Source of the DNA: a virus
Virus record (IMG/VR): IMGVR_UViG_3300009788_000095
Location: 33,540-97,539 of that record
DNA: 64,000 bases
Reading direction: 5' to 3' (one strand)
Below the pieces are notes generated by a model, which was given only the letters and a program-made list of their open reading frames with translations, was not told the origin of the DNA and searched no databases. The translations under genes and the position numbers were made by a program. Shown here piece by piece: positions 1-6,505 of the stretch (position 1 is its first letter; each line of letters begins with the position of its first letter).

Positions 1-716
1 CTGATAAGTTTCCTTACAGAGCCATAGGATGCTATTCTGCCATACTTAGTGATAAGCATGTTATACACTAGCTCCGTATTCATCTTCCTTAGCTGGATAT
101 CCGTTAGCATCACTTTAAGCTTATCCGTTGTTGTCTGTCTCTTAAAGTTACCTCGACTTATCTCTCTAATAGCGTTTACCTTATTTCGGAAATACTCAAA
201 CTTACCGTCCTTCTCCTTACCTATGAAATCTGATAACCAATCATTAGCTGTCTGCTTACCACATGATATGTTGATTAGTGTTAGCTTAGGATTCTCTTTT
301 ATACGGCTCTCTATCCAGTCTAGTTTAGCCTCTTTATCTTTAACACTTCTAAGGTTCTCTTGCTGTGTTTCTTTCATGTTGCCTTTATGTCCGTCACCTA
401 TACTAACGAAATCAGCTATGCTCTCATGCTCTACAACTACATCCGCATGGCTATTACTCTCCTTTTTCATACTTTCATCCACCAACTTATCTAAGCTTTC
501 TATCTGGTAGGAATCGAGCATATCCTTATTTTCGAGATAGCGTCTGTCTCCTCTGATTGTTTCTATTACAATCTTAGCTAAGGCCTGTTCTGCGCCCTTA
601 GCATCCTCCTTGAAGCTAACTGTATCCATAACTTCTGCTATCTCTAATACATGTATGTTGAAATCATTTAACCCTATTTCAGCTATAATCAAGTCTCTTA
701 CGAGTATGTCATCCAT
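1..716 (-). CDS. Unknown protein, 3' end cut by window edge
   Basis: The reading frame runs leftward from an ATG at 716-714 and is still open at base 1, giving at least 238 residues. A strong GGAGGTG site lies just upstream (revcomp of 721-728). The protein begins MDDILVRDLIIAEIG and is mainly helical and charged. A segment near residues 165-200 (INISCGKQTANDWLSDFIG) is its most distinctive part. The visible C-terminal end could be a helix-turn-helix, but I do not recognise a family. It is the last visible gene of the leftward group that starts at 2783, so it is probably co-transcribed with it. A rightward frame at 49-510 is its antisense shadow. Confidence 0.75.
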   Translation of the reverse strand, partial: MDDILVRDLIIAEIGLNDFNIHVLEIAEVMDTVSFKEDAKGAEQALAKIVIETIRGDRRYLENKDMLDSYQIESLDKLVDESMKKESNSHADVVVEHESIADFVSIGDGHKGNMKETQQENLRSVKDKEAKLDWIESRIKENPKLTLINISCGKQTANDWLSDFIGKEKDGKFEYFRNKVNAIREISRGNFKRQTTTDKLKVMLTDIQLRKMNTELVYNMLITKYGRIASYGSVRKLI

Positions 717-732
717 TAGGTATCACCTCCTT

Positions 733-1086
733 TTAACTACGGATTAACTCTCTAATAGTTTGATTCTGAGCTTTAAACTCCCTGAGTTTATACAAATAGC
801 CTTTACTTCTTACATACAGCTCAGCTAGTGCGTACTTCAGATTCCTCATAGCCTGTTTCTTTGTTGCTACTGTCATCTCCGGAACTTGACTAAGATCATT
901 AAAGTCCACAGTAATCTCTTTATCTAATAGTTCCACTGTACCTGCTAACCTGGCAATCTTACTGTCTAATACATCAGGACTAACACCATAAAACATCCTT
1001 CCCAGGATACTGTAAGTCCTCTGAATACATGGCTTTTCAAACTCATCAAAATCTCTAAATGTGACATCATTTAATAATTCTTGCAT
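733..1086 (-). CDS. Unknown 117-aa helical protein
   Basis: Start chosen at ATG 1086 (MQELLNDVTFRDFDEFEKP). It has a GGAGGTG site 6 bases upstream and follows the previous stop codon by one base. A longer frame back to 1206 would overlap the well-supported gene 1088-1330 by 119 bases, so I reject it. The protein is mostly alpha-helical and ends in a basic stretch (KLREFKAQNQTIRELIRS). No family is recognised. It sits in the leftward operon with one-base spacing to its neighbour, suggesting coupled translation. Confidence 0.7.
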   Translation of the reverse strand: MQELLNDVTFRDFDEFEKPCIQRTYSILGRMFYGVSPDVLDSKIARLAGTVELLDKEITVDFNDLSQVPEMTVATKKQAMRNLKYALAELYVRSKGYLYKLREFKAQNQTIRELIRS

Positions 1087-1087
1087 A

Positions 1088-1330
1088 CTACACCTCCATA
1101 TAGATTGGTTTATTAGAGAACATATATTTAATTTCCCTGTTCTCTCTAATAGGGGAAATGTGGGTAAACTTTGTTGAACTACCCTGTAGTACTGCTCTTG
1201 CTGCACTGATACCGGTTAACCAATACTTACCTTGTATAGCAGCAATAGCTTCTTCTCTAGACATTAACTCCTGCAGCTTACTCTCTTTCCAGCACTCATT
1301 CTTTTTAATATAAGCAATGTATCTATTCAC
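1088..1330 (-). CDS. Unknown protein, paralogue of the gene at 1511-1774
   Basis: 80 residues, GTG start at 1330-1328 preceded by AAGGAGG. It shares its plan with the product of 1511-1774. Both start with a short YIKK/YTKK motif and then W plus basic residues. A middle segment contains 'AARAV'/'MAKAV', followed by FTHISP/FSFISP. The end is FSNKPIYMEV here and FSHNPIYKEV in the other. This indicates a duplication within the operon. The family is unknown. The start codon overlaps the stop codon of the 63-aa gene upstream. Confidence 0.75.
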   Translation of the reverse strand: MNRYIAYIKKNECWKESKLQELMSREEAIAAIQGKYWLTGISAARAVLQGSSTKFTHISPIRENREIKYMFSNKPIYMEV

Positions 1331-1521
1331 TATGCCTCCTTTTTAGTATATAGTGGACGAAACATACATGTAGATAAATCGTTAAAACACAGCACTCTCC
1401 AATACTTATGAGGATAGTCGTCAGGTACCCTTCCCGCTTCTTTTAGTTGTCTCATGTCTACAGCCTTGCAGTAATGACCACTCCCGTCCTCATGGTAGTT
1501 TAAACAATCGTTATGAGACAT
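1330..1521 (-). CDS. Small Cys/His-containing protein (63 aa)
   Basis: ATG at 1521 follows a strong AAGGAGGTAAC site. The sequence contains spaced Cys and His residues (CLNYHEDGSGHYCK near the N-terminus, then two more Cys), which could bind a metal. It sits between the two paralogous genes 1088-1330 and 1511-1774, overlapping both by a few bases, so all three are probably translated together. No family is recognised. Confidence 0.65.
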   Translation of the reverse strand: MSHNDCLNYHEDGSGHYCKAVDMRQLKEAGRVPDDYPHKYWRVLCFNDLSTCMFRPLYTKKEA

Positions 1522-1774
1522 TTGTTACCTCCTTGTAAATAGGATTATGACTGAAAAGGTAGAAAGTCTTCTTCTTAGCAGAAACATACACAGGTGAAAT
1601 AAAGCTAAAGTTAGTAGTAGTCTTTTTAGCATAGACAGCTTTAGCCATAAACTCTGTGCCTATGAAGTGAAAATCTCCTGCATACAGCTTCGTTGCTGCC
1701 TCCTGCAGTGTCTTTATCCTTGACACTGCCCTCCTGTGCCAGCCCTCATGTTTTTTAGTGTAAATACTAAACAT
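1511..1774 (-). CDS. Unknown protein, paralogue of the gene at 1088-1330
   Basis: 87 residues from ATG 1774, with a GGGGGTGAT site 6 bases upstream lying inside the end of the neighbouring gene. It is the longer copy of the pair described for 1088-1330, with the same order of short motifs (YTKK, W, FSFISP, FSHNPIYKEV) and a four-residue C-terminal extension. Its 3' end overlaps the start of 1330-1521 by 11 bases. Function unknown. Confidence 0.75.
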   Translation of the reverse strand: MFSIYTKKHEGWHRRAVSRIKTLQEAATKLYAGDFHFIGTEFMAKAVYAKKTTTNFSFISPVYVSAKKKTFYLFSHNPIYKEVTNVS

Positions 1775-1997
1775 AAGCCATCACCCCCTTTATTTTTCTT
1801 TCTATTTGCATTAACTTGATTAAACCCGGCTCAGCATCGATCTTCTTCAGATTAACACTAGCTATAATCAACCTTCTTGCCTGCTCTAGCTGCTCTAGTC
1901 TCATCCTCTTATAATCAATAGCAGGCCTGTCATAGCAACGAATACACACACCCTCTGTACACTTAAAACACTTAGCTTTTATGTTTAATTCATGCAT
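1767..1997 (-). CDS. Small CxxC protein (76 aa)
   Basis: ATG at 1997 (MHELNIKAKCFKC) is preferred to a GTG at 2006 because the AAGGAGG site is correctly spaced only from the ATG. Near the N-terminus C-x2-C and C-x2-C pairs (CFKC, CIRC) lie seven or so residues apart, a compact zinc-knuckle arrangement. A helical region rich in Leu and Arg follows. Possible nucleic-acid or adaptor role by analogy with other phage zinc miniproteins; no specific family recognised. Confidence 0.65.
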   Translation of the reverse strand: MHELNIKAKCFKCTEGVCIRCYDRPAIDYKRMRLEQLEQARRLIIASVNLKKIDAEPGLIKLMQIERKIKGVMAYV

Positions 1998-1998
1998 T

Positions 1999-2220
1999 CT
2001 ACTCACCTCCTTGAGTTAGTTCTGTAATACTTCTTCTTCCGGATAACCGTACAGCAAGATTGTCATCACCAACTGAATACAATAACCCAGGCATGTCCGG
2101 AACAACCTCAGCTAGTGTAAGATACTTTGGCCTAGGCATAAGCCTCTGTAGAGCCCTTTCCATATCAAGCTGCGCTCTAACCTTACGATTCCACTGATAA
2201 CTCTTTTTGTTAATAGCCAT
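1999..2220 (-). CDS. Unknown basic protein (73 aa)
   Basis: ATG at 2220 follows AGGAGGAGAGT. The N-terminal third is basic (KKSYQWNRKVRAQLDMERA) and the rest is mixed (RLSGRRSITELTQGGE at the end). The GGE codons and stop form the ribosome binding site of the next gene, whose ATG is one base downstream. No family recognised. Confidence 0.65.
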   Translation of the reverse strand: MAINKKSYQWNRKVRAQLDMERALQRLMPRPKYLTLAEVVPDMPGLLYSVGDDNLAVRLSGRRSITELTQGGE

Positions 2221-2232
2221 ACTCTCCTCCTT

Positions 2233-2502
2233 TTAATTTGATTCAACTACTCTAAGCTCGCAGTCTTTAACTGAGCAAGCCTTACAACCAATACCTCTAT
2301 GAATACAATACATAGCTTCAACACCAAATATGCCATCTTGACATTTTTGACATAAACCATTTATACGAAACTCTTTAACGCTAAGAACATCTTTAAACTC
2401 AGTAACAGGATTAATGTCTTTTTTACATAAAGGGCATTTGCTTTGCTCAACATTGTTTACTGCATCCCTAAAGCCTACTTTCTTTATTAAATCTTTATTC
2501 AT
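2233..2502 (-). CDS. Cys-rich, probably zinc-binding protein (89 aa)
   Basis: ATG at 2502, GGAGG eight bases upstream. Eight Cys occur, arranged as CPLC (about residues 23-26), CQKC (about 52-55), then C, C, C and C with HRG between, consistent with two treble-clef or zinc-ribbon sites. No enzyme motif. A GNRA-type hairpin at 2523-2539 and a tRNA-like element at 2554-2613 lie immediately upstream in the same transcript. Function unknown. Confidence 0.7.
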   Translation of the reverse strand: MNKDLIKKVGFRDAVNNVEQSKCPLCKKDINPVTEFKDVLSVKEFRINGLCQKCQDGIFGVEAMYCIHRGIGCKACSVKDCELRVVESN

Positions 2503-2522
2503 AACAACAGCCTCCGTACCTG

Positions 2523-2539
2523 CCTACCTTTCGGTTAGG
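2523..2539 (-). other. Short hairpin with GAAA tetraloop
   Basis: On the minus strand the sequence CCTAACCGAAAGGTAGG can fold as CCT/AGG and ACC/GGT around a GAAA loop, with one bulged A. It lies in the leader of the gene at 2233-2502, after the tRNA-like element. It could stabilise the processed 5' end of that message. Confidence 0.35.
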
Positions 2540-2553
2540 ACTTATAGGTAAAC

Positions 2554-2613
2554 TGCCAGTGATGGGAATCGAACCCAATAGCCTTATTATTTCAGCTTCA
2601 ACCTGACACTGGC
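2554..2613 (-). tRNA. Truncated tRNA-like element (60 nt)
   Basis: Read on the minus strand, a perfect 7-bp acceptor helix (GCCAGTG at 2613-2607 with CACTGGC at 2561-2555) is followed by an A in the discriminator position. Next to it is a T-arm (TTGGG, loop TTCGATT, CCCAT; four of five pairs). Only one other hairpin fits: TCAG/CTGA around a seven-base loop GTTGAAG. Read as an anticodon loop this has T33 and A37 and would give anticodon TGA. No second arm of normal size exists, and at 60 nt it is about 13 nt too short for a standard tRNA. It may be a minimal or decayed tRNA, or an RNA-processing signal. Confidence 0.4.
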
Positions 2614-2627
2614 GATTAATGAACATT

Positions 2628-2783
2628 CTACTTACTTTTCTTTAATTTGTTTAATGCTCTCTGGATGTTTACATAAGTAACCAGTTTGTCATCCTTCAAA
2701 TAAAATCTCATCTTGTTTCCGTTCTCTGTAACTTTTGTGATTCTTGTGCAATACCCAAGATTAATGTGATTCGCATATTCCAT
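2628..2783 (-). CDS. Unknown 51-aa protein, first gene of the leftward operon
   Basis: ATG at 2783 is preceded by AAGGAG at the right distance, and the frame ends with TAG at 2628. The product begins MEYANHINLGYCTRITKVTENG and ends in a lysine-rich tail (NKLKKSK). The pattern 'ITKVTENGNKMRFYLKDD' suggests a small beta-rich fold followed by a helix. No family recognised. It opens the leftward gene group and is separated from the next gene by the tRNA-like element. Confidence 0.65.
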   Translation of the reverse strand: MEYANHINLGYCTRITKVTENGNKMRFYLKDDKLVTYVNIQRALNKLKKSK

Positions 2784-3390
2784 TTGTTTCTCCTTCGCTT
2801 AGGGTTAAACTCGGATCAACCAACTACGGATGGGTGCCCCTTATTCCCAAGCTGTTAAATCATATTTATTTACTATTTAACTACCCTCCCCAGCGCACTT
2901 GGGTGAGGTTCGTTTTTATAGGGGGTCATGGTGAAACGTATCTAAAAATACGAAGGTTCGTACTATAGGGGGTCATGGTGATTTATAGGAAGGTCGGGAA
3001 AAACGTATCTGAAAATATATCCGGTCTCTTTTTACTCTATAATGTATGTCCGGTCTTCTTTTACTCTTTTTATAGAGGGTGGTCGAAAAAAGCGTATCTG
3101 AAAATATGGCGGGCACTACTGTTACTCTTACTCTGGTCTTATTGTTATTCTCTCTGATAGTATAATGAATGATCCTGCATTTTTTCTTTTGACTATGTAC
3201 CTACCGGTCAAATTCAAACCGAATTTAAAATGATAACTATTATGTTAGACCTCTTTGTATACTGCACACACTTACCTTATCCCTCCTACACTTTTTATGC
3301 ATAAATATACCCTTTTATCTTATTTCTCTACGCTTTTACTGCATTTCTTTACACATCTGTTTATTTCTCTACGTATCTTTTGTGCTATTA
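2784..3390. other. Divergent intergenic region
   Basis: About 600 bp between the leftward and rightward gene groups. It holds an inverted repeat GTTAAAT/ATTTAAC (2854-2881), the imperfect repeats described separately at 2907-3107, and a pyrimidine-rich stretch in which TTATTTCTCTACG occurs twice (near 3323 and 3361). A rightward frame at 2975-3157 runs through the repeats and has no convincing start site, so I do not call it. No clear promoter for the leftward genes could be picked out. Confidence 0.55.
2907..3107 (+). repeat. Imperfect repeats, candidate regulatory or origin iterons
   Basis: Unit A, GGTTCGT..TATAGGGGGTCATGGTGA, occurs at 2907-2934 and 2955-2981 with only small differences. 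Unit B, [A/G]CGTATCT[A/G]AAAATA with an A-rich lead, occurs three times (about 2934-2950, 2999-3018, 3089-3107); the last two copies share about 27 bp beginning GGTCG. Unit C, TCCGGTCT..TTTTACTC, occurs near 3019 and 3049. The units alternate, so the block looks like decayed tandem duplication. The CTATAGGG core resembles the start of T7-type promoters, but no single-subunit polymerase gene is in the window. Confidence 0.6.
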
Positions 3391-3419
3391 TTGACAATAC
3401 TGTAATTATGTTATATAAT
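3391..3419 (+). promoter_or_regulatory. Consensus sigma70-type promoter
   Basis: TTGACA at 3391-3396 and TATAAT at 3414-3419 are both perfect consensus hexamers with a 17-bp spacer. Transcription would start near 3426 and run into the leader peptide at 3457 and the rightward small-gene cluster. This is the strongest promoter in the window and suggests early transcription by the host RNA polymerase. Confidence 0.85.
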
Positions 3420-3440
3420 TTAAGTAAGTAGAGGGACGCT

Positions 3441-3500
3441 AAGGGAGGAAGATAATATGATAACTTTAATGTATGTATATAAAAGATAGAGACCTCCCTT
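3441..3500 (+). promoter_or_regulatory. Leader with short ORF and SD-sequestering helix
   Basis: AAGGGAGG (3441-3448), a strong ribosome binding site, precedes an ATG at 3457 that opens a 10-codon frame ending in TAG at 3487-3489. The sequence CCTCCCTT (3493-3500) is the exact complement of that binding site and overlaps the TTG start of the next gene. The 60-nt element can therefore close into a helix that hides both the binding site and the TTG. The leader frame and the downstream gene are in the same reading frame, separated only by the TAG and three codons. Confidence 0.5.
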
Positions 3501-3768
3501 GAAAAAGATATCCAGAAGCGATATACAAAAATTATTTGGGGATGAGAATATTGACCTCCTTATTGATAGTGGTATTAAAGCCGGTACTGATATACGTAGT
3601 ATACGTATAGTTATAGTAGACTATCTCTTATGTAAGTTTTTTGGAGATAGTGATAGAGAAGAGTTTAAGGAATATCCTGTTAGCGGTAAGCTGCGTATTA
3701 GCGGTAAGCTGCGTGAAAATATAGAAATAGGGGAGAATAGGTATGGACGTAAAAAACGTAGATTTTGA
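3499..3768 (+). CDS. Unknown 89-aa protein
   Basis: The frame starts at a TTG with no ribosome binding site of its own. Upstream, in the same frame, are a TAG and the 10-codon leader beginning at 3457. Expression could depend on re-initiation, amber readthrough (about 103 residues in all) or refolding of the leader. The product begins MKKISRSDIQKLFGDENIDL and carries a short repeat near its end (SGKLR twice). No family recognised. The next gene starts inside its last 26 bases. Confidence 0.55.
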   Translation: MKKISRSDIQKLFGDENIDLLIDSGIKAGTDIRSIRIVIVDYLLCKFFGDSDREEFKEYPVSGKLRISGKLRENIEIGENRYGRKKRRF

Positions 3769-4117
3769 AAAGATAAATAGAGAAGCTATACTCAGTTTAG
3801 AAGAGGACAGTGAGAAAAGATTAGAGTATAGGAGTTCAACTGAATATAGGATATTGAAAAGAAAGATAATTGAACACTGTTATGCTGATAACCATATTGT
3901 AGACAATGAGTATGTAGATACTCTTTTTGATAATGTTACTAATGATGAGTTCGTATACTTCTTTGAATGTACTGTGTTTGATAAAAAAAGGACGGTGGTA
4001 GGTGTGTCTCCTTCTGAGAGCGTTATTGTTTATGGACTAACATTTATAGTGACTTTCGGTCAGGATGCAAGTTACGAAGTATATAAAGAGAGGAAAGATG
4101 AAACCAATAGTGTTTAA
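3743..4117 (+). CDS. Unknown acidic protein (124 aa)
   Basis: ATG at 3743 with GGGGAG upstream. Mixed alpha/beta composition, with a beta-rich C-terminal half (SESVIVYGLTFIVTFGQD). No family recognised. It overlaps the previous gene by 26 bases and the next by 20. Confidence 0.65.
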   Translation: MDVKNVDFEKINREAILSLEEDSEKRLEYRSSTEYRILKRKIIEHCYADNHIVDNEYVDTLFDNVTNDEFVYFFECTVFDKKRTVVGVSPSESVIVYGLTFIVTFGQDASYEVYKERKDETNSV

Positions 4118-4346
4118 AGAAAGCAATGTTACATTTGCTAAAGATCAAAAGCAGTATTTACCTTTACCTGCTTTTAAGAATGAAAATGGTCATGTAATTT
4201 CATGCTGGAAGTTATCGCTAGTAGAAAGAATGAAATTACTATTTACAGGTAAACTATGGATGAATATACTTTCGTTTAATAAACCGCTATCTCCTATTTT
4301 ACCAAGTGTTAAATATCCTTTTATAAAAGATAAAAATGATGGGTAA
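4098..4346 (+). CDS. Small conserved-type phage protein (82 aa)
   Basis: ATG at 4098 is preferred because AGAGAGG lies directly upstream; a frame-internal ATG at 4065 has no site. The centre reads CWKLSLVERMKLLFTGKLW and then FNKPLSPILPSVKYPF. This 'W-L-x-ER-x-L-x-TG-x-W...F-x-KPL-x-P-x-LP' pattern is familiar from many short phage proteins of unknown function. I infer membership from memory of that pattern only. Confidence 0.65.
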   Translation: MKPIVFKESNVTFAKDQKQYLPLPAFKNENGHVISCWKLSLVERMKLLFTGKLWMNILSFNKPLSPILPSVKYPFIKDKNDG

Positions 4347-4563
4347 GCTGCATACTATACGAAGATATATACTGCGTGATCCTGAACGTTTTATTGATGG
4401 TTACTGGAGTGATGGTACAAAAAGATTTAAAGGTGTACGTTACGATAAAGGTAAAACATCAACAGTAAACCGGTTCACTTACTCATATAGGTCATTTGTT
4501 AAACATATATTAGCTGGAGTAGGCATGTCCGACGACAGGGAGAGGAATAGCGATGGTACCTGA
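4336..4563 (+). CDS. Unknown basic protein (75 aa)
   Basis: Two adjacent ATG codons at 4336 and 4339 overlap the end of the previous gene. The product is rich in Arg, Lys and Tyr (TIRRYILRDPERFIDGYWSD). No family recognised. Its last 50 bases include the segment GCTGGAG that can pair with the acceptor strand of the downstream tRNA-like element, so the 3' end of this gene may serve as RNA. Confidence 0.55.
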   Translation: MMGKLHTIRRYILRDPERFIDGYWSDGTKRFKGVRYDKGKTSTVNRFTYSYRSFVKHILAGVGMSDDRERNSDGT

Positions 4564-4635
4564 TGGGTTCACAGCTTATCCTTTGCTAATGGGTTAATCG
4601 CCATTGTTAGGCAGGTTCGAATCCTGCCTCCAGCA
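4513..4635 (+). tRNA. tRNA-like element with enlarged core
   Basis: A textbook T-arm (GCAGG 4611-4615, TTCGAAT, CCTGC 4623-4627) is followed by CTCCAGC (4628-4634) and a discriminator A at 4635. The perfect 7-base partner GCTGGAG lies at 4513-4519, 108 bases upstream, too far for a normal tRNA. Directly before the T-arm, AATGG/CCATT form a five-pair stem with an eight-base loop and a five-base variable region. A nearer 5' end at 4562 would give normal length but only about five of seven acceptor pairs. Alternatives: tRNA relic, tRNA with an insertion, or a tRNA-like domain closing a small RNA. Confidence 0.4.
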
Positions 4636-4651
4636 TATTTAGAGGGAAATA

Positions 4652-5140
4652 ATGAAATTGAAAGACATACCGGCACTAGAGTGGCACAGTTTTAAGGTTA
4701 ATAGTAGTAATGTTAGAAAATACTTAAATGCTGTTATAGATGAAAACGAAAAGCTTAAAGAAGCAGGATCAGCGTGTGTAGAGTTATTAAGAGAAATGAC
4801 TAACCTATATATTGCAGCTGATCATTCTGATTCCATACTTGCTTTTACAATAGCGCAGCGCTTTATAGATTTAATAGGGGGGGAACGGATGGGAGCATTT
4901 GACGCATTTTATAAGGGCGAGAAAGCAAAAGAGTATTACAGGAAAGCTAAACTATTTGAAAAATTATCTTTTGATTTGAATATTAATGTTCGTAAACTTG
5001 AAGACGTGAATAAACAACTTCAATTAAAGTACAGTGAATTAATAATGGCAGTTGGGAACAAATATAAAGGTGAGACCAGGCATGAGACTGCTTTACGTTA
5101 TATTAAAAATGCTGAACGTGTAAGAGGGAAGGGGAAATGA
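4652..5140 (+). CDS. Unknown coiled-coil-rich protein (162 aa)
   Basis: ATG at 4652 with AGAGGG upstream. Mostly helical: residues about 22-45 and 85-135 have heptad-like Leu spacing (for example KLRKLEDVNKQLQLKYSEL-like spacing). No catalytic motif. It directly follows the tRNA-like element. Its stop overlaps the next start (ATGA). Confidence 0.65.
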   Translation: MKLKDIPALEWHSFKVNSSNVRKYLNAVIDENEKLKEAGSACVELLREMTNLYIAADHSDSILAFTIAQRFIDLIGGERMGAFDAFYKGEKAKEYYRKAKLFEKLSFDLNINVRKLEDVNKQLQLKYSELIMAVGNKYKGETRHETALRYIKNAERVRGKGK

Positions 5141-5334
5141 AGAAAGAATTAACAGGGAAGGATGCAGCTGAGATAGTTGACAGATCCACAATCTTTATGC
5201 TAAAGGAAAGGATTGGACAATTAGAAGCTGAACATAAACGATTATTAAAAAAGGTAAGGTGTGGGTGTGGAAAGAAAGCCAATACTCACCTATGTAGTGA
5301 CTGTTACGTAAATGACTTAGTAGATTTACATTGA
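5137..5334 (+). CDS. Small zinc-binding protein with helix (65 aa)
   Basis: Overlaps the previous stop as ATGA. A helix (residues about 17-40, FMLKERIGQLEAEHKRLLKK) is followed by CGCGKK...HLCSDC, a C-x-C...C-x2-C arrangement that could bind one zinc. Typical of small phage accessory proteins; function unknown. Confidence 0.65.
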   Translation: MKKELTGKDAAEIVDRSTIFMLKERIGQLEAEHKRLLKKVRCGCGKKANTHLCSDCYVNDLVDLH

Positions 5335-5344
5335 GGAGAGTATA

Positions 5345-5563
5345 ATGAAATGTAAAAAATGCGGTACTACTATTAGTGCATGGACTGATATAAAAGAAGA
5401 ACCTCCTGAAAGAAAGCTACTGATAATAACAGACGGCAAAAAAAATGTCGGTGTAGCTTTTTACTATAAGTACTGTCAGAAGTTTTTTGTTGGTGATCTT
5501 GAATGTAAAAATGTTGTACAATGGACGCTCTTGCCTAAGCCTACAAAAAAGAGGAAAGCATGA
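5345..5563 (+). CDS. DUF551-like protein with N-terminal zinc knuckle (72 aa)
   Basis: Starts MKCKKCGTTIS, a C-x2-C pair. It then shows the layout of DUF551 proteins: 'PPERKLLIITDGKKNVGVAFYY', a short spacer, and the end motif 'VVQWTLLPKP', matching the usual 'W.PLP.PP' close. DUF551 proteins are common small phage proteins without assigned role. Good GAGGAGAG site upstream. Confidence 0.6.
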   Translation: MKCKKCGTTISAWTDIKEEPPERKLLIITDGKKNVGVAFYYKYCQKFFVGDLECKNVVQWTLLPKPTKKRKA

Positions 5564-5757
5564 AACTAAAATATCCGGCATCTCATTTTGTAAGTACTCC
5601 GTCTGGAAAAACATATGCTTGCGAAAAACATCTATCGGCGATAAGAGCTATATATAGGGTGTTAGGTTGTAATACGGAAGTAATTAAATTAAATAAGAAA
5701 GGTAAACACGAGTGCGACAATTGTGTTAACGAGAATAGTATAAATAATGATACATAA
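5560..5757 (+). CDS. Small Cys/His protein (65 aa)
   Basis: ATGA overlap with the previous gene. Contains CEKH and, near the C-terminus, HECDNC, giving a plausible four-ligand metal site (C-x2-H ... C-x2-C). The segment 'TPSGKTYACEKHLSAI' resembles small zinc-containing phage proteins. No specific family recognised. Confidence 0.6.
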   Translation: MKLKYPASHFVSTPSGKTYACEKHLSAIRAIYRVLGCNTEVIKLNKKGKHECDNCVNENSINNDT

Positions 5758-5974
5758 ATTAGAATATAGCTACTATACGAAGAAAGCAATAATAAATGGC
5801 AGAACAAAATTCAAGCATGAAGATTTTCGTAAAGGTATCCTGGATTTTGATACTAATAAATACTGGGATGATGAAAATAATTATTATAATGTTGTATCTG
5901 ATTTTCTACAGGATTCAGGTGTAAAGAAAGGGTATATGCTTACAGTAATTAAGAAGGAGGAAAAGGATGACTAA
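5747..5974 (+). CDS. Unknown acidic protein (75 aa)
   Basis: ATG at 5747 lies within the end of the previous gene. Rich in Tyr, Asp and Lys (YWDDENNYYNVVSDFLQDSG). Its 3' end contains the AAGGAGG site of the following gene. No family recognised. Confidence 0.6.
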   Translation: MIHKLEYSYYTKKAIINGRTKFKHEDFRKGILDFDTNKYWDDENNYYNVVSDFLQDSGVKKGYMLTVIKKEEKDD

Positions 5975-6449
5975 AACTGAATTTGTTGCTAAGTACAAAA
6001 TAGATTTTCAAGGAGTAAGGGACTTAGAGGGCATCTTAGATGATAATGCTAAGGATACTTTCAGCGAATATTTAATTAAACACAAATTAAAACCTGACAT
6101 TGAAAAAGGGATTGAAGCTGGTGATTTTATCCAAACTACAGATATGGAGGAGTATACCGCGACAGGTGTAGTTGCATCTATTAAAGGGAAGATTGTAGTT
6201 TGGTGTACTAATAGAAAATTTAAGTCTGATGATTTAAATAACTTTAAGTCTGTAAAAATTGTAGCTAAGAAAGATACTCAAGAGTGGGAGACTTTATTTA
6301 TAAGTAACTTTGGTAATTTAAATTATTGCTCTGATACTGAAATTAATGCTCTACGGGGCTCCCTTAGAAGTTTAAATGTTAAAGAAGAGCTATTATCTTT
6401 TATCCCTGAAGTAGGATCAGAGTTAAAAAGAATAACAGATAATCTTTAA
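5967..6449 (+). CDS. Unknown protein (160 aa)
   Basis: ATG at 5967 with AAGGAGG eleven bases upstream, overlapping the preceding gene by 8 bases. Alternating short helices and strands; a segment near the middle reads ATGVVASIKGKIVVWCTNRKF, likely a beta-hairpin. No family recognised. Confidence 0.65.
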   Translation: MTKTEFVAKYKIDFQGVRDLEGILDDNAKDTFSEYLIKHKLKPDIEKGIEAGDFIQTTDMEEYTATGVVASIKGKIVVWCTNRKFKSDDLNNFKSVKIVAKKDTQEWETLFISNFGNLNYCSDTEINALRGSLRSLNVKEELLSFIPEVGSELKRITDNL

Positions 6450-6505
6450 CGGCCAACCACGATATAAATATTTATAAAGACTTAGTAGGTCAGGTCGCTC
6501 CTGGT

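Noticed and set aside
49-510. Rightward 153-aa frame rich in Ser/Leu
   Set aside because: It lies antisense to a leftward gene with a strong ribosome binding site and has typical shadow composition.
2975-3157. Rightward 60-aa frame with a hydrophobic end
   Set aside because: It runs through imperfect repeats, has no proper ribosome binding site and its residues come from the repeated units.
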